11,935 nucleotides of DNA from an uncultured Haemophilus sp. (GTDB lineage: Bacteria; Pseudomonadota; Gammaproteobacteria; Enterobacterales; Pasteurellaceae). How positions within the stretch are numbered: the stretch's first letter is position 1; each line of letters begins with the position of its first letter. Location of the stretch: the NCBI RefSeq assembly GCF_937976265.1, contig NZ_CALJRX010000223.1, forward strand, positions 1 to 11,935. The letters run 5' to 3'. The notes below the pieces were generated by a model. That model had not been told where the DNA came from, made no database searches, and saw only the letters and a list, made by a program, of their open reading frames with translations. Positions 1-5,636 of this stretch are shown here, one piece after another. The translations under genes were made by a program, and so were the position numbers.

Positions 1-1
1 C

Positions 2-30
2 TTTACAAGAGCGAGATTAATCACTATAAT
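2..30 (+). promoter_or_regulatory. Sigma-70 promoter for rplJL-rpoBC
   Basis: A -35 element TTTACA (2-7, one mismatch to TTGACA) lies exactly 17 nt upstream of a perfect -10 element TATAAT (25-30). Transcription would begin around 36-38, giving a leader of roughly 230 nt before rplJ. This matches the known presence of a promoter upstream of rplJ in E. coli. A dyad (9-37) covers the spacer, the -10 box and the start site. The window begins just before the -35 box, so any upstream gene or UP element is not visible. Confidence 0.7.
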
Positions 31-37
31 CTCGCTC
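9..37. repeat. 11-bp perfect inverted repeat over the rplJ promoter
   Basis: The arms at 9-19 and 27-37 are perfect reverse complements (GAGCGAGATTA and TAATCTCGCTC), separated by 7 nt. The repeat sits across the promoter spacer, the -10 box and the start site. It could be an operator, or the stem of the terminator of whatever gene lies upstream (rplA would be expected). No T-run follows the right arm (CTAAATTACG), which argues against a simple + strand terminator. The repeat is certain; its role is not known. Confidence 0.6.
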
Positions 38-42
38 CTAAA

Positions 43-57
43 TTACGCTTAGCGTAA
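43..57. repeat. 15-bp near-perfect palindrome in the rplJ leader
   Basis: TTACGCT and AGCGTAA are perfect 7-bp reverse complements around a single central T at position 50. It lies just downstream of the predicted start site, so it would be the first small hairpin of the leader RNA (6 bp, 3-nt loop) or a compact DNA binding site. No regulator can be assigned to it. Confidence 0.45.
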
Positions 58-230
58 AATTTCTGGTTGGTGCTTGACCTATTCAAGCCCCGTCCAAGAC
101 CGTAGGGAATGGTTAGCAATAATCGTCTTAATAATCCTACGTAGATGGTGAACAGAATAAGAATATTTCTTGCTTCTGGGCACCGAAGTCGTCCTAGTCT
201 GAAAGATAACTCTTTCGATGAGGTAAATTA

Positions 231-248
231 ATTCCGAGAAATCGGAGT
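231..248 (+). promoter_or_regulatory. GAAA-tetraloop hairpin just upstream of the rplJ ribosome binding site
   Basis: Positions 231-237 (ATTCCGA) pair with 242-248 (TCGGAGT), 7 bp including one G-U, closing a GAAA loop of the GNRA class (238-241). The stem ends 6 nt before the AGGAG ribosome binding site (255-259). It is probably part of the translational switch in the L10 leader, leaving the site open or docking elsewhere in the leader. The pairing is visible; the function is inferred. Confidence 0.5.
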
Positions 249-269
249 GTATTCAGGAGCTAAAAGCCA

Positions 270-761
270 ATGGCATTAAATCTTCAAGACAAACAAGCAA
301 TTGTTGCTGAAGTAAATGAAGCAGCCAAAGGTGCACTTTCAGCAGTAATCGCGGATTCTCGCGGTGTAACTGTTGATAAAATGACTGAATTACGTAAAGC
401 AGCTCGTGAAGCTGGTGTAACAATGCGCGTTGTTCGTAATACTTTATTACGTCGTGCGGTTGAAGGCACTGATTTCGAATGCTTACAAGATACGTTTGTA
501 GGTCCAACACTTATCGCATTCTCTAACGAACACCCAGGTGCAGCAGCACGTTTGTTCAAAGATTTTGCTAAAGCAAACGATAAGTTTGAAATTAAAGGTG
601 CAGCCTTTGAAGGTAAGATCCAAGATGTTGAATTCTTAGCAACATTACCAACTTACGAAGAAGCAATTGCACGTTTAATGGGCACAATGAAAGAAGCTGC
701 AGCAGGCAAACTTGTTCGCACTTTTGCGGCATTACGCGACAAATTACAAGAAGCAGCTTAA
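270..761 (+). CDS. rplJ: 50S ribosomal protein L10
   Basis: Encodes L10 (uL10), 163 aa against about 165 in E. coli. L10 anchors the L7/L12 dimers of the ribosomal stalk to 23S rRNA at the GTPase-associated centre. The N-terminal rRNA-binding half is highly conserved, including the opening MALNLQDKQAIVAEV, SRGVTVDKMTELRKA, MRVVRNTLLRRA and FVGPTLIAFS. The C-terminal helix that binds L7/L12 is present (LATLPTYEEAIARLMGTMKE, ending in LRDKLQEAA). The start is ATG with AGGAG at 255-259, 10 nt upstream. It is the first gene of the operon in this window, and rplL follows after 54 nt. The complex of L10 with L7/L12 probably represses translation through the leader upstream. The annotation is secure. 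Confidence 0.98.
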   Translation: MALNLQDKQAIVAEVNEAAKGALSAVIADSRGVTVDKMTELRKAAREAGVTMRVVRNTLLRRAVEGTDFECLQDTFVGPTLIAFSNEHPGAAARLFKDFAKANDKFEIKGAAFEGKIQDVEFLATLPTYEEAIARLMGTMKEAAAGKLVRTFAALRDKLQEAA

Positions 762-801
762 TCATTAAGCGTTTCTTACTTCATTTAACTTTATTAATTT
801 T

Positions 802-806
802 AGGAA
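802..806 (+). promoter_or_regulatory. Ribosome binding site that fixes the rplL start
   Basis: AGGAA lies 9 nt before the ATG at 816. An in-frame TTG at 807 would begin 1 nt after this site and add three residues (MIV) absent from L7/L12 proteins. The ATG at 816 is therefore the start. Confidence 0.8.
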
Positions 807-815
807 TTGATTGTT

Positions 816-1187
816 ATGTCATTAACTAACGAACAAATCATTGAAGCGATCGCTTCTAAATCTGTAACTGAAATCGTTGAATTAATCGCAGCGATGGAAG
901 AAAAATTCGGCGTTTCTGCAGCAGCAGTAGCAGCAGCTCCAGCAGCTGGCGGCGCAGTAGCAGCGGCAGAAGAAAAAACTGAATTCGACGTAGTTCTTGC
1001 TGAAGCTGGTGCTAACAAAGTAGCAGTTATCAAAGCAGTACGTGGTGCAACTGGTTTAGGCTTAAAAGAAGCTAAAGACTTAGTTGAATCTGCTCCAGCT
1101 AACTTAAAAGAAGGCGTTTCTAAAGAAGAAGCTGAAGCACTTAAGAAAGAATTAGAAGAAGCTGGTGCAAAAGTAGAAATCAAATAA
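816..1187 (+). CDS. rplL: 50S ribosomal protein L7/L12
   Basis: Encodes L7/L12 (bL12), 123 aa. It forms the flexible stalk dimers that recruit and stimulate the translational GTPases (EF-G, EF-Tu, IF2, RF3). Three parts are visible. The N-terminal dimerisation and L10-binding helices (MSLTNEQIIEAIASKSVTEI) come first. An Ala/Gly-rich hinge follows at about residues 34-52 (SAAAVAAAPAAGGAVAAAEE). The globular C-terminal domain holds the conserved factor-binding helix (KVAVIKAVRGATGLGLKEAK) and ends in GAKVEIK. No rRNA-binding domain is expected or seen. It lies 54 nt after rplJ with no terminator between, so the two are co-transcribed and probably translationally coupled. An attenuator-like hairpin begins 34 nt after the stop codon. 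Confidence 0.98.
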   Translation: MSLTNEQIIEAIASKSVTEIVELIAAMEEKFGVSAAAVAAAPAAGGAVAAAEEKTEFDVVLAEAGANKVAVIKAVRGATGLGLKEAKDLVESAPANLKEGVSKEEAEALKKELEEAGAKVEIK

Positions 1188-1221
1188 TTTTTGATTCACT
1201 TATGTCCTGTTTCTCAGGCTT

Positions 1222-1251
1222 AATGGCTGGTGGTTTACCATCAGCCATTTT
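1222..1251 (+). terminator. Attenuator-like hairpin between rplL and rpoB
   Basis: AATGGCTGGTGG (1222-1233) pairs along all 12 bases with CCATCAGCCATT (1238-1249, one G-U), closing a TTTA loop. Only a short T-run follows (1248-1251, then GTGC), so termination is expected to be partial. The position matches the known E. coli attenuator after rplL, which lets only a fraction of transcripts into rpoBC and so sets the ratio of ribosomal proteins to RNA polymerase. The structure is seen; the leakiness is inferred. Confidence 0.75.
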
Positions 1252-1343
1252 GTGCTATCAAAAACAGCACAAAAAACAGATAGGCATTTTCCGTTTAATG
1301 GTATCTGTTTCCACTTAAATTAATCAGACGTTTTAATTTAAGT
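1248..1343 (+). other. Three further tandem RNA hairpins before rpoB
   Basis: Three hairpins follow the attenuator with almost no spacing. (1) TTTTGTGCT (1248-1256) with AGCACAAAA (1266-1274), 9 bp. (2) AAACAGATA (1274-1282) with TATCTGTTT (1302-1310), continued inward by CATT (1285-1288) with AATG (1297-1300) across a small internal loop. (3) ACTTAAATTAA (1313-1323) with TTAATTTAAGT (1333-1343), a perfect 11 bp. E. coli has an RNase III processing site in this gap, and hairpin 2, the longest, is the best candidate here. The pairings are direct observations; the roles are inferred. Confidence 0.6.
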
Positions 1344-1367
1344 AGCCCACTACAGAAGTAAGGTTCA

Positions 1368-1376
1368 GAGTGCGGT
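1368..1376 (+). repeat. Degenerate DNA uptake signal sequence
   Basis: GAGTGCGGT has one mismatch to the USS core AAGTGCGGT. It faces the exact copy at 1428-1436. In RNA the two could pair over 9 bp (the terminal mismatch becomes a G-U) around a 51-nt loop. Confidence 0.5.
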
Positions 1377-1427
1377 ATCCGAAACGGCGTCAATCTCCGA
1401 TATAAATAAAAAACGTCAATCAATTTG

Positions 1428-1436
1428 ACCGCACTT
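1428..1436 (-). repeat. Haemophilus-type DNA uptake signal sequence
   Basis: ACCGCACTT is the exact complement of the AAGTGCGGT core. Read on the - strand it is preceded by an A-run and followed by the A/T-rich blocks typical of the extended signal. USSs are recognised during natural transformation in Haemophilus and its relatives. A run of seven T (1435-1441) lies at the end of this element on the + strand, 44 nt before the rpoB start, so with the partner at 1368-1376 it could also act as a weak terminator. Confidence 0.85.
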
Positions 1437-1471
1437 TTTTTATATCAACTCGGTCTCACTAAAATTTACAG

Positions 1472-1476
1472 AGGAA
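1472..1476 (+). promoter_or_regulatory. Ribosome binding site that fixes the rpoB start
   Basis: AGGAA lies 8 nt before the ATG at 1485. The reading frame is open upstream to a TTG at 1425. That start has no good ribosome binding site, begins inside the USS-bearing hairpin region and would add 20 residues not found on beta subunits. Confidence 0.8.
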
Positions 1477-1484
1477 AACCAATA

Positions 1485-4400
1485 ATGGGTTACTCCTATA
1501 CTGAGAAAAAACGAATTCGTAAAGACTTCGGCAAACGTCCGCAAGTTTTAAATGTACCTTATTTATTAACCATCCAATTAGATTCTTTTGATAAATTCAT
1601 TCAAAAAGATCCTGAAGGTCAACAAGGCTTAGAAGCTGCATTCCGTTCTGTATTCCCAATCGTAAGCAATAACGGTTATACAGAATTACAATATGTTGAT
1701 TACCGTTTAGAAGAGCCGGAATTTGATGTACGTGAATGTCAAATTCGTGGTTCAACTTATGCAGCAGGTTTACGCGTAAAATTACGTTTAGTTAGCTACG
1801 ATAAAGAATCTTCATCACGCGCAGTCAAAGACATTAAAGAAAGCGAAGTATATATGGGTGAAATCCCATTAATGACTGACAACGGTACTTTTGTTATCAA
1901 TGGTACTGAGCGTGTTATCGTTTCACAATTACACCGTAGCCCGGGCGTATTCTTTGATTCTGACAAAGGTAAAACACACTCTTCAGGTAAAGTGCTTTAT
2001 AACGCACGTATTATTCCTTACCGTGGTTCTTGGCTAGATTTCGAATTTGATCCAAAAGATAACTTATATGCGCGTATCGACCGCCGTCGTAAATTACCGG
2101 CAACCATTATTTTACGTGCGTTAGGTTACACCGTTGAAGAAATCTTAAACTTATTCTTCGATAAAGTAACTTTCGAAATCGCTGGCAATAAATTACTCAT
2201 GACATTAGTGCCAGAACGTCTACGTGGTGAAACGGCGACATTTGATATTGAAGCAAATGGCAAAGTCTATGTAGAACGCGGTCGTCGTATTACAGCTCGT
2301 CACATCAAAGCATTAGAAAAAGATAATGTGACACAAGTTGAAGTGCCAACTGAATATATTGCAGGTAAAGTTGCAGCGAAAGATTACGTTGATCTTGAAT
2401 CAGGTGAAATCATTTGCCCAGCAAATGGCGAGATTTCTTTAGAAGTGTTAGCGAAATTATCGCAAGCAGGCTATAAAGTGATCGAAACATTATTCACTAA
2501 TGACTTAGATTACGGTCCATATATCTCTGAAACATTACGTGTTGATCCAACTTACGATCGTGTAAGTGCGTTATATGAAATCTATCGTATGATGCGTCCA
2601 GGTGAACCACCTACACCAGAATCTTCTGAAGCGTTATTCAATAACTTATTCTTCTCTGCGGAACGTTATGATTTATCTGCAGTAGGTCGTATGAAGTTTA
2701 ATCGCTCGTTAGGTATTCCTGAGGGTGAGGGTACGGGTATTTTAAGTAACGACGATATCATTCGTGTGATGAAAAAACTCATCGATATCCGTAATGGTCG
2801 TGGTGAAGTGGATGATATCGACCACTTGGGTAACCGTCGTATTCGTTCTGTGGGTGAAATGGCAGAAAACCAATTCCGTATTGGTTTAGTTCGTGTAGAA
2901 AGAGCGGTTAAAGAGCGTTTATCTTTAGGCGATTTAGATGCGATCACGCCACAAGACTTAATTAATCCAAAACCAATTTCTGCGGCAGTGAAAGAATTCT
3001 TTGGTTCTTCACAACTTTCGCAATTCATGGACCAAAACAACCCATTATCAGAAGTGACACACAAACGTCGTATTTCTGCATTAGGTCCAGGCGGTTTAAC
3101 GCGTGAACGCGCAGGCTTTGAGGTGCGTGACGTACATAACACCCACTATGGTCGTTTATGTCCAATCGAAACCCCTGAAGGTCCAAACATCGGTTTGATC
3201 AACTCACTTTCTGCATTTGCTCGTACGAACGATTACGGTTTCTTAGAAACCCCATATCGTAAAGTAGTGAATGGTCAAGTAACCGAAGAAATCGAATACT
3301 TATCTGCAATTGATGAAGCAAACTACATCATTGCACAGGCGAACTCAAACCTTGATGAGAATAACCGCTTTACAGATGCATTCGTTACTGCGCGTGGTGA
3401 ACGTGGTGAATCTGGTCTTTATAAACCAGAAGAAATTCACTATATGGACGTTTCAACCCAACAAGTGGTATCTGTGGCTGCAGCGTTAATTCCATTCTTA
3501 GAGCATGACGATGCGAACCGTGCCTTAATGGGTGCGAACATGCAGCGTCAAGCAGTTCCGACTTTACGTGCTGATAAGCCGTTAGTAGGTACAGGTATGG
3601 AAAAACCAATCGCACTAGACTCAGGTGTGGCGGTTGTTGCGAAACGTGGTGGTACAGTTCAATACGTTGATGCTTCTCGTATCGTTATCAAAGTAAATGA
3701 AGACGAAACCGTAGCAGGCGAAGCGGGTATCGATATTTATAACTTAATTAAATACACCCGTTCTAACCAAAATACCTGTATCAACCAAATTCCTTGTGTG
3801 AATTTAGGTGATCCAATTAACCGTGGTGAAGTATTAGCTGATGGTCCTTCAACAGATTTAGGTGAATTAGCATTAGGTCAAAATATCCGTGTGGCGTTCA
3901 TGCCTTGGAACGGTTATAACTTCGAAGACTCAATGTTAGTTTCTGAGCGTGTAGTACAGCAAGATCGCTTTACGACCATCCACATTCAAGAATTATCTTG
4001 TGTGGCGCGTGACACTAAATTAGGTTCTGAAGAAATCACTGCGGATATTCCAAACGTAGGTGAATCTGCATTAAGCAAATTGGATGAATCAGGTATCGTT
4101 TATGTGGGTGCTGAAGTAAAAGGTGGCGACATCTTAGTCGGTAAAGTCACCCCTAAAGGCGAAACGCAATTAACACCAGAAGAAAAATTGTTACGTGCAA
4201 TCTTTGGTGAAAAAGCATCTGATGTGAAAGACTCTTCATTACGTGTACCAAATAGCGTAAGCGGTACAGTAATTGATGTTCAAGTCTTCACCCGTGATGG
4301 CGTAGAAAAAGACAAACGTGCATTAGAAATTGAAGAAATGCAGTTAAAACAAGCGAAAAAAGACCTTTCTGATGAATTAGAAATCTTAGAAGCTGGCTTG

Positions 4401-5513
4401 TTTGCTCGTGTACGTAATGTCCTTATCGCTGGCGGTATTGATGCGGCTCAATTAGATAAAATGGATCGCACCAAATGGTTAGAACAAACCATTTCTGATG
4501 AAGAAAAACAAAACCAATTAGAACAGCTTGCTGAGCAATATGAAGAATTACGTAAAGAGTTTGAACACAAACTTGAAGTACAACGTAAGAAAATCATTAA
4601 AGGCGATGACCTTGCACCAGGCGTGTTAAAAGTGGTTAAAGTTTACCTTGCGGTGAAACGTCACATCCAGCCGGGTGATAAAATGGCGGGTCGTCACGGT
4701 AACAAAGGTGTTATCTCAAAAATCAACCCTGTGGAAGATATGCCATACGATGAAAACGGTCAACCGGTTGAAATCGTATTGAACCCACTGGGCGTACCGT
4801 CTCGTATGAACATCGGTCAGATCTTAGAAACCCACTTAGGCTTAGCGGCGAAAGGTATCGGTGATCAAATCAATGCGATGATCAAACAAAAACAAGATGT
4901 TGAGAAACTTCGTGGCTATATGCAAAAAGCATATGATTTAGGTCATGGCGCACAAAAAGTTGATTTAAGCACCTTTAGCGATGACGAAATCATGCGTTTA
5001 GCAGAAAACCTACGTAAAGGTTTACCGGTAGCAACACCAGTATTTGATGGTGCGGATGAGCAAGAAATCAAAGAAATGTTGAAACTTGGTGGCTTACCAA
5101 CTTCAGGTCAGATCACGTTATACGATGGTCGTACTGGTGAGAAATTCGAGCGTCCAGTAACCGTAGGTTATATGTACATGCTCAAATTGAACCACTTAGT
5201 TGATGACAAAATGCATGCTCGTTCAACGGGTTCTTATAGTCTTGTTACTCAACAACCACTTGGTGGTAAAGCACAATTCGGTGGTCAACGTTTCGGTGAG
5301 ATGGAGGTATGGGCACTTGAAGCATACGGTGCGGCTTACACCTTACAAGAAATGTTAACCGTGAAATCCGATGACGTGAACGGCCGTACGAAGATGTATA
5401 AAAACATCGTCGGTGGCAACCAACAAATGGATCCGGGTACACCGGAATCTTTCAACGTAATTATGAAAGAAATCCGTTCACTTGGTTTGAATATCGAGTT
5501 AGACGAAGAGTAA
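1485..5513 (+). CDS. rpoB: DNA-directed RNA polymerase subunit beta
   Basis: Encodes the beta subunit, 1342 aa, the same length as in E. coli. With beta' it forms the catalytic cleft and carries the rifampicin pocket. It starts MGYSYTEKKRIRKDFGKRPQ. The rifampicin region at residues 507-531 (from GSSQLSQFMDQNNPL) keeps E. coli numbering and carries D516, H526 and S531, the drug-sensitive residues. GYNFEDS follows, with the acidic pair E814/D815 near the active site, then DKMAGRHGNKG with K1066 and K1074 that contact nucleotide (E. coli K1065/K1073). The C-terminal clamp-anchoring region is intact (MHARSTGSYSLVTQQPLGGK, FGEMEVWALEAYGAAYTLQEM), and the protein ends NIELDEE. The full length implies that both lineage-specific inserts of E. 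coli beta are present. No frameshift is seen. Its supply is probably set by the attenuator after rplL. Confidence 0.99.
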   Translation: MGYSYTEKKRIRKDFGKRPQVLNVPYLLTIQLDSFDKFIQKDPEGQQGLEAAFRSVFPIVSNNGYTELQYVDYRLEEPEFDVRECQIRGSTYAAGLRVKLRLVSYDKESSSRAVKDIKESEVYMGEIPLMTDNGTFVINGTERVIVSQLHRSPGVFFDSDKGKTHSSGKVLYNARIIPYRGSWLDFEFDPKDNLYARIDRRRKLPATIILRALGYTVEEILNLFFDKVTFEIAGNKLLMTLVPERLRGETATFDIEANGKVYVERGRRITARHIKALEKDNVTQVEVPTEYIAGKVAAKDYVDLESGEIICPANGEISLEVLAKLSQAGYKVIETLFTNDLDYGPYISETLRVDPTYDRVSALYEIYRMMRPGEPPTPESSEALFNNLFFSAERYDLSAVGRMKFNRSLGIPEGEGTGILSNDDIIRVMKKLIDIRNGRGEVDDIDHLGNRRIRSVGEMAENQFRIGLVRVERAVKERLSLGDLDAITPQDLINPKPISAAVKEFFGSSQLSQFMDQNNPLSEVTHKRRISALGPGGLTRERAGFEVRDVHNTHYGRLCPIETPEGPNIGLINSLSAFARTNDYGFLETPYRKVVNGQVTEEIEYLSAIDEANYIIAQANSNLDENNRFTDAFVTARGERGESGLYKPEEIHYMDVSTQQVVSVAAALIPFLEHDDANRALMGANMQRQAVPTLRADKPLVGTGMEKPIALDSGVAVVAKRGGTVQYVDASRIVIKVNEDETVAGEAGIDIYNLIKYTRSNQNTCINQIPCVNLGDPINRGEVLADGPSTDLGELALGQNIRVAFMPWNGYNFEDSMLVSERVVQQDRFTTIHIQELSCVARDTKLGSEEITADIPNVGESALSKLDESGIVYVGAEVKGGDILVGKVTPKGETQLTPEEKLLRAIFGEKASDVKDSSLRVPNSVSGTVIDVQVFTRDGVEKDKRALEIEEMQLKQAKKDLSDELEILEAGLFARVRNVLIAGGIDAAQLDKMDRTKWLEQTISDEEKQNQLEQLAEQYEELRKEFEHKLEVQRKKIIKGDDLAPGVLKVVKVYLAVKRHIQPGDKMAGRHGNKGVISKINPVEDMPYDENGQPVEIVLNPLGVPSRMNIGQILETHLGLAAKGIGDQINAMIKQKQDVEKLRGYMQKAYDLGHGAQKVDLSTFSDDEIMRLAENLRKGLPVATPVFDGADEQEIKEMLKLGGLPTSGQITLYDGRTGEKFERPVTVGYMYMLKLNHLVDDKMHARSTGSYSLVTQQPLGGKAQFGGQRFGEMEVWALEAYGAAYTLQEMLTVKSDDVNGRTKMYKNIVGGNQQMDPGTPESFNVIMKEIRSLGLNIELDEE

Positions 5514-5526
5514 TCGACAAACCTGT

Positions 5527-5548
5527 CTTCCCCTGTTCGCAGGGGAAG
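5527..5548 (+). other. Stable TTCG-loop hairpin after rpoB
   Basis: CTTCCCCTG (5527-5535) pairs perfectly with CAGGGGAAG (5540-5548) around a TTCG loop, 13 nt after the rpoB stop codon. No T-run follows on the + strand (CAAAAGGAAG), so it is not an intrinsic terminator. A role in mRNA stability or processing between the rpoB and rpoC cistrons is a reasonable guess. Confidence 0.6.
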
Positions 5549-5567
5549 CAAAAGGAAGAAATCGCCG

Positions 5568-5605
5568 AAGTGCGGTTAAAAAACAAAATATTTTTGACCG
5601 CACTT
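5568..5605. repeat. Inverted pair of exact DNA uptake signal sequences forming a 15-bp hairpin
   Basis: AAGTGCGGT at 5568-5576 faces ACCGCACTT at 5597-5605, both exact USS cores with A/T-rich extensions. Pairing continues inward, so 5568-5582 pairs with 5591-5605 over 15 bp with one G-U (5577/5596), around an 8-nt loop. The pair lies between rpoB and rpoC, where full termination would be harmful. Only three T follow the core C (5604-5606, then GAAACCC), so it is a poor terminator on the + strand. Paired USSs are more familiar at the ends of operons. Confidence 0.85.
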
Positions 5606-5636
5606 TGAAACCCTTAACTCCGACAGGAGACTATTT

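Larger units (their letters stand above)
37..269 (+). promoter_or_regulatory. L10 autoregulatory leader of the rplJ operon
   Basis: This is the untranslated leader ahead of rplJ. The core at 90-148 is a long imperfect hairpin. CCGTC (90-94) pairs with GATGG (144-148, one G-U), then comes an asymmetric internal loop (95-101 against 141-143), then GTAGG (102-106) pairs with CCTAC (136-140). The CCGTCCAAGACCG stretch and the position before rplJ closely resemble, from memory, the E. coli rplJ leader. There the L10-L12 complex binds and represses translation of its own operon. Downstream of the core lie a short AAGAA/TTCTT hairpin (159-171) and a hairpin beside the ribosome binding site (231-248). 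Binding by L10 is inferred from this similarity and context. Confidence 0.75.

Noticed and set aside
74..79. A TTGACC -35-like box in the rplJ leader
   Set aside because: No acceptable -10 box lies 16-18 nt downstream. The TTTACA/TATAAT pair at 2-30 is far better.
1401..1406. A TATAAA -10-like box before rpoB that could be a separate rpoB promoter
   Set aside because: The position 17 nt upstream (TCCGAA) does not resemble a -35 element, and the region is simply A/T-rich.
1425..1484. An in-frame 20-residue N-terminal extension of rpoB starting at TTG 1425
   Set aside because: It begins inside the USS and T-run, lacks a good ribosome binding site and adds residues not found on beta subunits. 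The ATG at 1485 has a well-placed AGGAA.
2666..3142. A 158-codon open frame on the - strand inside rpoB, and similar antisense frames within rplJ, rplL, rpoB and rpoC
   Set aside because: They mirror highly conserved coding sequence, look like low-complexity or Ser/Arg-rich shadow proteins, match no family I know and lack ribosome binding sites.
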